Shown: in pieces, positions 1 to 6,114 of the stretch | How positions within the stretch are numbered: position 1 is the stretch's first letter | How the letters are laid out: the number at the start of each line of letters is the position of its first letter | Assembly: GCA_946885765.1 (NCBI GenBank) | Contig: CAMPHD010000027.1 | Coordinates: forward strand, 1-16,484 | Length of the DNA stretch: 16,484 bases | Direction of reading: 5' to 3' | Source: an uncultured Thalassospira sp. | Lineage (GTDB): Bacteria > Pseudomonadota > Alphaproteobacteria > Rhodospirillales_A > Thalassospiraceae | Translations under genes and position numbers: made by a program | The notes under the pieces: model-generated | Seen by the model: only the letters and a program-made list of their open reading frames with translations | The model's database searches: none | Told to the model about the DNA's origin: nothing

Positions 1-102
1 CTGTAACAGTGCTGACATGCGCCCGGAACAGGGACAGGAATAATTCCGTCTGGCGTTTTCCTACGCCAAGTAAGGCGATCGGAATGACACGACTTTGCAG
101 GT

Positions 103-131
103 GCGCCGCTGCGTAATGCAGCGGCGCTTTT
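103..131 (+). terminator. Rho-independent terminator or attenuator ahead of the permease genes
   Basis: A perfect 10-bp inverted repeat (GCGCCGCTGC, 103-112; GCAGCGGCGC, 118-127) with a 5-base loop is followed directly by TTTT. It lies 21 bases before the first permease start. In sugar ABC operons the binding-protein gene usually comes first and such a hairpin lets it be expressed above the permeases; no recognisable end of such a gene is inside the window, so that role is inferred. A smaller hairpin (TGGCGT 51-56 / ACGCCA 63-68) lies upstream. Nothing else is recognisable in bases 1-102. Confidence 0.75.
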
Positions 132-151
132 ACAAAGAAGCGAGATTATTC

Positions 152-1081
152 ATGGCCGAACCGGCACAGGGTGCGTTGAAAACTTCGCACGACGGCAGAT
201 GGCGCTGGCGTCCGCAATGGACGGCAAGAATGGCGCTGATCCCTGCCATGACGATCACCATCGTCTGTTTTTATGGCTTTATTATCTGGACTTTTGTGAT
301 CTCGCTGACGCGCTCGCGTCTGTTGCCGGTCTATAAATTTACCGGGTTCGATCAATATGTGCGTCTGTTTGCCAATGAACGCTGGTGGACGGCGATGCAG
401 AATATTGCCATCCACGGATTCCTGTTTATCGGCGGATGCATCGTTTTCGGTTATTTGCTGGCGATCCTGATTGATCGTGGGATCAAGGCCGAGGGTATGT
501 TTCGCACGGTTTTCATGCTGCCGCTTTCGATGTCCTTCATCGTTACCGGCGTGATCTGGCAATGGGTGATGAATCCGGGATTGGGCCTTCAGGATGCGGT
601 GCGCGAACTGGGCTGGACCACGTTTGAATTCAACTGGATCGTGCGCCAGGACCGGTCGATTTATACCCTGGCAATTGCCGGTATCTGGCAACAGGTCGGG
701 CTGTGCATGGCACTGTTTCTGGCGGGGTTGCGTAATGTCGATCCCAATATCTGGAAGGCATCGCGGGTGGACGGGATTCCTGTCTGGCGGGTCTATCTGC
801 ATGTGATTACGCCGATGATGCGCACCGTCTTCTTTACCGTCTTCATCCTGATGAGCGCGATTGTCATGAAGGCCTATGACCTTGTCGTTGCGCTGACCGG
901 TGGCGGACCCGGCTTTTCATCGGATTTGCCGGCGAAATTTGTGGTTGATCATATCCTGAACCGGCAGGAACTTGGCCTTGGTGCGGCCGGTGCGTTTGTA
1001 TTGCTTTGTACCGTGATTGCAGTCATTTCACCCTATATCCATTTTGAACTGCGCAAAGCACGTGATGGCGGGGGGCATTGA
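152..1081 (+). CDS. gtsB: Sugar ABC transporter permease, GtsB/MalF-like (309 aa)
   Basis: This is an inner-membrane permease half of a CUT1-family carbohydrate importer. It is hydrophobic with about six membrane segments, the first at roughly residues 26-53. The EAA loop that docks on the ATPase is at residues 202-221 (KASRVDG through ITP), the usual place near the C-terminus. The overall pattern, including the LNPGLGL-like segment (here MNPGLGLQD), FEFNWIV, ALFLAGLRNVD and ALTGGGPGFSSDLP, matches as I remember it the GtsB permease of the glucose importer of Pseudomonas. The frame is open upstream from a TTG at 95, but that lies on the far side of the terminator hairpin; ATG 152, preceded by AAGAAG, is preferred. 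The gene is followed after 2 bases by the second permease. The substrate is probably glucose or a related sugar, by family resemblance only. Confidence 0.88.
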   Translation: MAEPAQGALKTSHDGRWRWRPQWTARMALIPAMTITIVCFYGFIIWTFVISLTRSRLLPVYKFTGFDQYVRLFANERWWTAMQNIAIHGFLFIGGCIVFGYLLAILIDRGIKAEGMFRTVFMLPLSMSFIVTGVIWQWVMNPGLGLQDAVRELGWTTFEFNWIVRQDRSIYTLAIAGIWQQVGLCMALFLAGLRNVDPNIWKASRVDGIPVWRVYLHVITPMMRTVFFTVFILMSAIVMKAYDLVVALTGGGPGFSSDLPAKFVVDHILNRQELGLGAAGAFVLLCTVIAVISPYIHFELRKARDGGGH

Positions 1082-1083
1082 CC

Positions 1084-1938
1084 ATGCGATATAACCGTCT
1101 TGCGCTTTACGGAATGCTGGGAATTGCTGCCCTGATGATTTTGGCACCGGTTCTGATCATGGTGTCGACGTCCCTTAAACCGATGAATGAAATCCGCGAA
1201 GGCAGTATCTTTGCCCTGCCAGCAAAACCAAGTTTTGATGCGTGGCGCGAAGCATGGTCTGGCGATTGTACCCAAACCGCAGGTGGAGATTGCGGTGGCC
1301 TGTCATCTTCCTTCCTGACATCGGTGAAAATCGTCATTCCGGCCCTGTTCCTGTCGGTAGGACTTGGTGCGGTTACCGGCTATGCATTGGCGGCGTGGAA
1401 AATGCGCGGGGCCAATCTGATGTTTGCCGCTCTTCTGGTTGGCATGTTCATCCCGCCACAGGTGACACTTTATCCCCTGATCATCATGGTGCGTGAATTG
1501 GGAATATTTGGCTCCATTTCGGGGCTTGTTCTGGTGCATGTCATCTGGGGCATTGCCTTTACCACCATGATGTTCCGCAACTTTTTCAAAACCGTTCCGC
1601 AGGATTTGCTCAAAGCCGCCCGTATTGACGGGGCCGGATTCTGGCCTTTGTTCTGGTACGTGATGCTGCCGCTGTCATTGCCGATCCTTGGTGTGGCGAT
1701 GATTTTGCAGTTCACATACATCTGGAACGATTTCCTGCTGGGCCTGACCTTTGGCGGACGGTCCGGGCAGCCGATGACGGTTGCGCTTAACAACCTTGTT
1801 GGATCGCAGTTCGGCGAGAAGGAATATAATGTCGATATGGCTGCCACCATGCTGACAGCGCTTCCGACACTGGCGGTTTATCTACTGTCGGGGCGGTTGT
1901 TTGTTCGCGGAATTGCGGCTGGTGCAGTGAAAGGATAG
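1084..1938 (+). CDS. gtsC: Sugar ABC transporter permease, GtsC/MalG-like (284 aa)
   Basis: This is the second inner-membrane permease of the same importer. An N-terminal membrane segment is followed by the periplasmic loop (SLKPMNEIREG), several further hydrophobic segments and the EAA loop at residues 177-196 (KAARIDGAG ... VMLP). The end (KEYNVDMAA ... FVRGIAAGAVKG) is the typical C-terminus of MalG/GtsC-type permeases. The periplasmic loop around residues 58-70 carries two cysteines in a CTQTAGGDC stretch that could form a disulfide; this is an inference. The start ATG 1084 comes 2 bases after the stop of the first permease, with a G-rich ribosome-binding site (GGCGGGGGG) inside that gene's last codons. 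A TTG two codons upstream (1078) is also in frame but less likely. It is co-transcribed with its neighbours. Confidence 0.88.
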   Translation: MRYNRLALYGMLGIAALMILAPVLIMVSTSLKPMNEIREGSIFALPAKPSFDAWREAWSGDCTQTAGGDCGGLSSSFLTSVKIVIPALFLSVGLGAVTGYALAAWKMRGANLMFAALLVGMFIPPQVTLYPLIIMVRELGIFGSISGLVLVHVIWGIAFTTMMFRNFFKTVPQDLLKAARIDGAGFWPLFWYVMLPLSLPILGVAMILQFTYIWNDFLLGLTFGGRSGQPMTVALNNLVGSQFGEKEYNVDMAATMLTALPTLAVYLLSGRLFVRGIAAGAVKG

Positions 1939-1944
1939 CAGGGC

Positions 1945-3018
1945 ATGAATGGCGTTGAATTATGTGGTGTGACCAAGGCCTATGCCGGTCTGACCGTGAT
2001 GAAAGACATCGATCTCGAGATTGAGGACGGCGCATTTCTGGTTCTGCTGGGGCCGTCGGGGTGCGGCAAATCGACGATCCTGAACATGATTGCCGGCCTG
2101 GAACCTGTCACCGGTGGATCAATCCATATCGCTGGGCGGGATGTGACAGAACTGGAACCCGATGAACGCGATATCGCGATGGTGTTTCAGTCCTATGCAC
2201 TGTATCCGACCATGTCGGTGCGCAGGAATATCGGTTTTGGCCTTAAAATGCGCGGCATGTCTAAGGCCGATATCGAAAAGCGTGTCGATGATATTGGTGA
2301 ACTTCTGCAAATCACCCCGCTTCTGGATCGCAAACCGTCGCAATTGTCCGGCGGGCAGCAACAGCGTGTGGCAATTGGTCGTGCGCTGGTGCGCGAGCCC
2401 TCGGTTTTCCTGTTTGACGAACCGTTATCGAACCTTGATGCCAAACTGCGCGCCGATATGCGTGTGGAACTGAAACGCCTGCATGAGCGGCTTGGTCGGA
2501 CGATTGTCTATGTTACCCATGACCAGATCGAAGCCATGACACTGGCGACCAAGGTGGTGGTGCTGGACAAGGGGGCCATTCAGCAGGCAGATACGCCGGA
2601 AAATGTTTATCGTCGGCCGGCCAACAAATTTGTCGCAAGCTTCGTTGGGGCTCCGACCATGAATTTCATCGACGGCAAGCTGGTCCAGAATGGCGATGGT
2701 ATTGCCTTTGATGGCGGATCGGGTCAGTTGCCTTTGGCCGGCATGCCGGCCCGTGCGCGTGACCTGATCGGACAATCCGTGACACTGGGGGCGCGTCCCG
2801 AACATCTGATGTTTGATGACCTTGGAGCCAATGCACGGGTGCTTCTGGCTGAACCGACCGGCCCCGATCAGTATGTCCGTCTTGCGGTTGCGGGATCGGA
2901 AGTCACTGCGCGGACCGGCCCCGAACAGCATTTCAGTTCCGGCACTGACGCCCGGATCATGATTGACGGGGGACGTGTGTCGCTTTTCGATCCCGAGAGC
3001 GGCCGGGCGGTCCTTTAA
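1945..3018 (+). CDS. Sugar ABC transporter ATP-binding protein, MalK/UgpC/GtsD type (357 aa)
   Basis: This cytoplasmic ATPase subunit powers the importer encoded by the two preceding permease genes. All nucleotide-binding motifs are visible: Walker A GPSGCGKST at 36-44, Q-loop Gln82 in VFQSYALYP, signature LSGGQQQ at 134-140, Walker B VFLFDEP with Asp158/Glu159, D-loop SNLD, and switch His192 in VTHDQ. The C-terminal 120 or so residues form the TOBE/MOP-like regulatory region of the MalK family, with GARPEHL as the usual landmark. The length is normal for the family. ATG 1945 is 6 bases after the permease stop, so the three genes are one transcript. The family name (malK, ugpC, gtsD) cannot be settled from this subunit because these ATPases are often shared between importers; glucose-type sugar is suggested by the permeases. 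Confidence 0.93.
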   Translation: MNGVELCGVTKAYAGLTVMKDIDLEIEDGAFLVLLGPSGCGKSTILNMIAGLEPVTGGSIHIAGRDVTELEPDERDIAMVFQSYALYPTMSVRRNIGFGLKMRGMSKADIEKRVDDIGELLQITPLLDRKPSQLSGGQQQRVAIGRALVREPSVFLFDEPLSNLDAKLRADMRVELKRLHERLGRTIVYVTHDQIEAMTLATKVVVLDKGAIQQADTPENVYRRPANKFVASFVGAPTMNFIDGKLVQNGDGIAFDGGSGQLPLAGMPARARDLIGQSVTLGARPEHLMFDDLGANARVLLAEPTGPDQYVRLAVAGSEVTARTGPEQHFSSGTDARIMIDGGRVSLFDPESGRAVL

Positions 3019-3055
3019 CCACGAAGAAATTCCGCATTCAGGAATCCAGTGGATG
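3019..3055. terminator. Weak hairpin between convergent genes
   Basis: The 37 bases between the ATPase stop and the dipeptidase stop contain ATTCC (3029-3033) and GGAAT (3041-3045) separated by 7 bases, with an outer CCAC (3019-3022)/GTGG (3049-3052) pairing. On the minus strand the hairpin is followed by TTTCTTC. It could stop transcripts from both sides, but the stem is short. Confidence 0.3.
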
Positions 3056-3613
3056 TTATTTCATCATGCTTTCCGGCAGAGAACTGTCGGAAAGCAGTGG
3101 GTATTTGCTGCGCGCATTAGGTAACTGATAGTGCCACCATTCATGATCGTAATACTCGAATCCGGCGCTGACCATGATGCCAAGCAACAGCAAACGGTTG
3201 GCTTCAGCGTCTTTTGAAAGCCCGTCCGCCCCGTGATAGGACCGGATATGCATTTCATCAAACCCTGTCCCCATATCCAGTTCCTTGCCGTTTTCGTCCA
3301 ACAGCGTTAGATCAATGGCCACACCACGGCCATGTGGCGATCCAAGATCGGGATTGGCGATGAAATCGGGATTGGGTGTATGGTTCCAAAGGGCCCGCTG
3401 GGCTTCTTGTGGACGGAAAGCATCCAGCACGCGAATGCGTTTCCCGTGACGTCGTGTCATGGCGACCGCCTTTTTCAGGCAGTCCGCCGCATCGCGATGA
3501 AGATAGCAGGCAGGCCGTGAATAGATTGGTGCCCCGGTGAAATTGCGATCCGTGGCATAAACAATATCAATATCGACATCATATTCTTGTGGTGTAATTT
3601 CGACCAGCGCCAT
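3056..3613 (-). CDS. ddpX: D-Ala-D-Ala dipeptidase, VanX/DdpX family (185 aa)
   Basis: This zinc dipeptidase (peptidase family M15D) hydrolyses D-alanyl-D-alanine. The family active site is complete: Arg67 in DAFRPQEAQ, His94 and Asp101 in SPHGRGVAIDL as zinc ligands, catalytic Glu158 and zinc ligand His161 in HEWWHYQL. No signal peptide is visible, so it should act in the cytoplasm, where a normal role is recycling or using D-Ala-D-Ala from cell-wall turnover. VanX proteins of vancomycin-resistant Gram-positives do the same reaction, but no vanH or vanA partner is nearby and resistance should not be inferred. The start ATG at 3613 has AGGGGG upstream on the minus strand and matches the usual VanX N-terminus. 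It diverges from tsaB with only 19 bases between start codons and converges on the ABC transporter operon. Confidence 0.93.
   Translation of the reverse strand: MALVEITPQEYDVDIDIVYATDRNFTGAPIYSRPACYLHRDAADCLKKAVAMTRRHGKRIRVLDAFRPQEAQRALWNHTPNPDFIANPDLGSPHGRGVAIDLTLLDENGKELDMGTGFDEMHIRSYHGADGLSKDAEANRLLLLGIMVSAGFEYYDHEWWHYQLPNARSKYPLLSDSSLPESMMK
3590..3598 (+). promoter_or_regulatory. Candidate extended -10 promoter for tsaB-rimI
   Basis: The sequence TGGTGTAAT has the extended -10 form (TGn plus a hexamer one base from TATAAT). It lies inside the first codons of the divergent dipeptidase gene, 34 bases before the tsaB TTG. No good -35 hexamer is 16-18 bases upstream, which extended -10 promoters can tolerate. 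It is proposed because the 19-base gap between the genes cannot hold a promoter. Confidence 0.35.
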
Positions 3614-3632
3614 TGCCGGAGGCCCCCTGTTC

Positions 3633-4451
3633 TTGTCGTTTACCGATTACATCAAAAAAATGCTGACCGGTCAGTTGCGCAGCAATCCCCATAACGCAGA
3701 TCAGGCCGTATCGCAAACGTCATCCGGGCCAGCAGAAAAAAGCGGCCCGACGCTTTTGGCAATTGATACTGCGTCAACGTCGCTTTCAACAGCGGTGCTG
3801 ATCAATGGCGTGGTCAAAGGCGAGCTTTACGAAGATATGGAACGCGGACAGGCCGAAAACCTGATGGGTTTCATTGCCGAAAGTCTCAGGCAGGCGGGCA
3901 TCACGTTTGATGAGGTTGACGGCATTGCCGTGACTGTCGGACCGGGGGCTTTTACCGGCATGCGTATCGGCCTTGCTACAGCGCGTGCGCTGGGACTGGC
4001 GCGCAAAATCCCGGTGGTTGGTGTCAGTTCGCTTGAGGCGGTGGCTTATGGTGTTTCTGAACGCGATCAGCAGGGGCGAAATATTCTGGTCGCCCTTGAT
4101 AGCAAACGGAACGAGATTTTCGCTCAGGCCTTTGATGGCAGGAAACGACCGCTAAGTACGCCAGAATGTGTTGCCCCGCGACAGGCCCTGATGATGGCAC
4201 CACCCGGCGATACGCTTCTGGCCGGTGATGCGACCCCGCGCCTTTTGACCGCGGCTGCACATGCGCCCGATGCGTTTTATGATTGTACCGCACCGGGTCT
4301 GCCGCGGGCGGGCAACGTTGCACGGATTGCTGCGGCACGTTGGGGTACGGATGAAAACCTGCCGCCGGTGCCGATGTATCTGCGTGCACCCGATGCGCGT
4401 CGTATTGAGGATCAGGGACCGGCGAAAAACAAACCGGCAGACGAAGGATGA
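3633..4451 (+). CDS. tsaB: tRNA t6A37 threonylcarbamoyl transfer protein TsaB (272 aa)
   Basis: TsaB is the inactive partner of TsaD in the complex that transfers threonylcarbamoyl to A37 of ANN-decoding tRNAs. The ASKHA-fold N-terminal phosphate-like loop is visible as LLAIDTASTSLSTAVL (residues 41-56), and the family signature VTVGPGAFTGMRIGLATARAL follows in the middle. The C-terminal half is more variable, as usual. Most TsaB proteins begin just before the LLAIDTA strand; here about 38 extra residues precede it. The start TTG 3633 is chosen because GGAGG sits at 3618-3622, 10 bases before it. ATG 3660 is the alternative but is preceded only by an A-run. The stop overlaps the rimI start (ATGA), so the two are translationally coupled. 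The pairing tsaB-rimI is conserved in many bacteria. Confidence 0.93.
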   Translation: MSFTDYIKKMLTGQLRSNPHNADQAVSQTSSGPAEKSGPTLLAIDTASTSLSTAVLINGVVKGELYEDMERGQAENLMGFIAESLRQAGITFDEVDGIAVTVGPGAFTGMRIGLATARALGLARKIPVVGVSSLEAVAYGVSERDQQGRNILVALDSKRNEIFAQAFDGRKRPLSTPECVAPRQALMMAPPGDTLLAGDATPRLLTAAAHAPDAFYDCTAPGLPRAGNVARIAAARWGTDENLPPVPMYLRAPDARRIEDQGPAKNKPADEG

Positions 4452-4981
4452 ATAATTCTTCGCGCCAGCCGGACTTTGTGGACAGGATTGAAATCGTTCC
4501 CCTTACCGCGGCATTTTGCGCGTTGGCCAGTGCCCTGCATGCCGATGGGTTCGAAGAATACTGGTCCGAAGACGAGATGATCAGGTTGCTTGATGTTCCT
4601 GGTGCTTTCGGTTTTCTGGCTTTTGAACCGGGGAACGACGCGGAAAACCTGAAAGACAGGCCGCTTGGTTTTATCCAGATGCAATCGGTGCTCGACGAGG
4701 CTGAGGTCAATACCATTGTGGTTGCGAAGGATGCTCGTAAATCCGGTGTCGCCAGAAAACTGCTGAGCCTGACCTTTGAGCGTTTGCGCGAAACAGGTGT
4801 GAAGCGGGTTTTGCTGGAAGTAGCCGACGATAATGCACCGGCGATAGCGCTATATCGTCATTGCGGTTTTACCGAAATAGGACGGCGCAAAAAATACTAT
4901 CGCCGAAAGTCCGGTCGCGAGGTCGATGCGTTGGTTATGGTGCGTGATCTTGGTGTTTGTGTTTTGGGCTGGGGCGATTAA
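4448..4981 (+). CDS. rimI: Ribosomal protein N-alpha-acetyltransferase RimI (177 aa)
   Basis: This is a GNAT-fold acetyltransferase of the RimI type, which acetylates the N-terminus of ribosomal protein S18 in E. coli. The acetyl-CoA loop is at residues 97-103 (RKSGVAR, a variant of the R/QxxGxG/A rule), followed by LLEVADDNAPAIALYRHCGF with Tyr136 in the place of the proposed catalytic tyrosine, and the RimI-like RRKKYYRR ... DALVM end. It is some 20-30 residues longer than most RimI proteins because of an N-terminal extension and a charged segment around 61-72 (PGNDAENLKDRP). The ATG overlaps the tsaB stop (ATGA), and its only purine-rich site (GAAGG) abuts the start, so translation probably depends on coupling to tsaB. 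S18 as substrate is inferred from family and context. Confidence 0.88.
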   Translation: MNNSSRQPDFVDRIEIVPLTAAFCALASALHADGFEEYWSEDEMIRLLDVPGAFGFLAFEPGNDAENLKDRPLGFIQMQSVLDEAEVNTIVVAKDARKSGVARKLLSLTFERLRETGVKRVLLEVADDNAPAIALYRHCGFTEIGRRKKYYRRKSGREVDALVMVRDLGVCVLGWGD

Positions 4982-5012
4982 TGCAAGCTGGATGCATTCT
5001 ATTTCGGTATAT

Positions 5013-5033
5013 CCACATCAAATGTGTGGTTTT
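5013..5033 (+). terminator. Probable terminator after rimI
   Basis: CCACA (5013-5017) and TGTGG (5025-5029) form a 5-bp stem; CACAT (5014-5018) with ATGTG (5022-5026) is an alternative register. TTTT (5030-5033) follows. The stem is short, so efficiency may be modest. The remaining bases to 5085 hold no gene that I can support. Confidence 0.4.
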
Positions 5034-5085
5034 GACCGCCAAGCTGTTATAGTCTAAGCTCCGATGACGATGCAACGGATGTGCT

Positions 5086-5331
5086 TCAGCCTTTTCGTAT
5101 CGTTAAACGATATGTGTCCGGTGCGTCGGAAAGTTCGACAATATCAATGACTGTGTCACCCATTTCGGTGACAGAACGCGGAACGTTTTTTAACGGTTCG
5201 CCAGTACCCAGTGTGACTTCCAGAATCTGACCCTGTGTCATGGTTTCAAGTTTCAGCCGGGTGCGAACAAACGTCATCGGGCAGACATCTTTGGTGATGT
5301 CGATCTTATGATCGGGCGTGATGTCGTCCAT
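5086..5331 (-). CDS. TusA-family sulfurtransferase-like protein (81 aa)
   Basis: This is a small cytoplasmic protein of the TusA/SirA/YeeD family. Members carry sulfur as a persulfide on the cysteine of an N-terminal CPxP motif. Here the motif is CPMTFVRTRLKLE with Cys17, so the cysteine and first proline are kept but the second proline position is Thr; I recall this CPMTFVR variant as common in alphaproteobacterial members. The C-terminal half (GQILEVTLGTGEP, VPRSV, GDTVIDI) fits the family's two-layer fold. The frame stays open upstream to 5469, but the start at 5331 is chosen because AGGAGA lies at the right distance before it and the extra upstream residues have no family resemblance. It diverges from fur. 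Whether it serves tRNA thiolation, cofactor sulfur or another route is unknown. Confidence 0.82.
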   Translation of the reverse strand: MDDITPDHKIDITKDVCPMTFVRTRLKLETMTQGQILEVTLGTGEPLKNVPRSVTEMGDTVIDIVELSDAPDTYRLTIRKG

Positions 5332-5405
5332 ATACTGTCTCCTGATGGGCCCCGAAAACGTGAAGTAGCGTTTCATCGGGCAGGAGGCAAGTTGAAGAGA
5401 ACAAA

Positions 5406-5451
5406 ATATCGCGATTTGTACCTTGCGATATGTGACAGTTTTCTCGATATT
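5406..5451. promoter_or_regulatory. Candidate operator and promoter in the tusA-like/fur divergent region
   Basis: The 195-base gap between the divergent genes holds an inverted repeat, ATATCGC (5406-5412) and GCGATAT (5425-5431), with a 12-base spacer; the left arm is also part of the 8-base palindrome ATCGCGAT (5408-5415). Overlapping its right arm is a possible sigma-70 pair for fur, TTGCGA (5423-5428) and GATATT (5446-5451), spacing 17. The repeat is not an obvious Fur, Mur or Irr box. The promoter call is weak. Confidence 0.3.
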
Positions 5452-5526
5452 TAGCCCACATGAGAGCAAGAGCCTGGGAGCATCCTGGCTTGGGGACAGG
5501 CGGAACCGGAAACGAGAAACAAGACT

Positions 5527-5949
5527 ATGCTTGCAGAATCAACCATCGAGCAGAAGTGCATCGACGCGGGTCTGAAAATGACCGGCCAACGCCGGGTGAT
5601 TGCCCGGGTCCTGTCAGAATCTGAAGATCATCCCGATGTGGAGCTGGTTTATCGCCGGGCGACGGAAATTGACCCGAAGATTTCGATTGCGACCGTTTAT
5701 CGGACCGTTCGCCTTTTTGAAGAGGCGGATATCCTCGAAAAACACGATTTCGGCGATGGCCGTGCGCGTTATGAGGAACTGACCGAGGAACATCATGATC
5801 ATCTGATCGACATGCGGTCGGGTAAAGTGATCGAATTTTCGAACGAAAAAATCGAAAAGCTTCAGGAAGAGATCGCCAGAGAGCTTGGTTTCAAGCTTGT
5901 CGGCCATCGTCTGGAGCTTTACGGCGTTCCGATGAAGGACGAAAAGTAA
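5527..5949 (+). CDS. fur: Fur-family metal-responsive repressor, alphaproteobacterial Fur/Mur type (140 aa)
   Basis: This DNA-binding metalloregulator is expected to repress iron or manganese uptake genes. The winged-helix region is typical (MTGQRRVIARVL at 18-29, ATVYRTVRLFEEADIL at 55-70). The regulatory metal site is represented by HHDH at 89-92 with later acidic and His residues (GHRLELYG). The two cysteines of the CxxC structural zinc site found in E. coli Fur are absent; the equivalent positions are Asp95 and Ser98 in LIDMRSGKV. That loss is characteristic of alphaproteobacterial Fur/Mur proteins, several of which sense manganese, so metal specificity cannot be assigned. The length is normal. 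The gene has its own upstream region and ends in a strong terminator, so it is probably monocistronic. Confidence 0.9.
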   Translation: MLAESTIEQKCIDAGLKMTGQRRVIARVLSESEDHPDVELVYRRATEIDPKISIATVYRTVRLFEEADILEKHDFGDGRARYEELTEEHHDHLIDMRSGKVIEFSNEKIEKLQEEIARELGFKLVGHRLELYGVPMKDEK

Positions 5950-5989
5950 CCGATTTCTGACAAACCGGTTGCGAAAATCGCAGATTTCA

Positions 5990-6021
5990 AGCCATCCGCT
6001 CCCGTCGAGCGGGTGGCTTTT
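5990..6021 (+). terminator. Rho-independent terminator of fur
   Basis: A 12-bp stem with one G-U pair (AGCCATCCGCTC 5990-6001, GAGCGGGTGGCT 6007-6018) closes a 5-base loop and is followed by TTT. It lies 40 bases after the fur stop. A smaller hairpin (GCGA 5971-5974 / TCGC 5978-5981) precedes it. Confidence 0.85.
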
Positions 6022-6076
6022 CATATTCCTGTTACGCGTTCTTAACAAAGCCTTCACTCGCCCCTGACGCGAAACT

Positions 6077-6093
6077 TGCGCAAAATCTGCGCA
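6077..6093. repeat. Tandem TGCGCA palindromes before olsB
   Basis: TGCGCA occurs at 6077-6082 and again at 6088-6093, exactly 11 bases apart. Each is a self-complementary hexamer, so together they form a larger symmetric site on one face of the helix, 22 bases before the olsB start. The spacing suits a dimeric repressor or a leader hairpin; no family can be named. Confidence 0.3.
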
Positions 6094-6114
6094 GATGAAC
6101 GAAAGGGAGTTGCG

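Noticed and set aside
3056..3613. A vancomycin-resistance interpretation of the VanX-like gene
   Set aside because: No vanH, vanA/B or vanRS partners are present, and Gram-negative DdpX proteins have a metabolic role.
5032..5053. TTGACC and TATAGT as a promoter after rimI
   Set aside because: The two hexamers are only 10 bases apart and no plus-strand gene follows until fur, more than 470 bases away.
5334..5469. Upstream extension of the TusA-like gene by 46 codons
   Set aside because: The 81-residue form has a good ribosome-binding site (AGGAGA) and begins where the family does; the extra residues look like non-coding control DNA.
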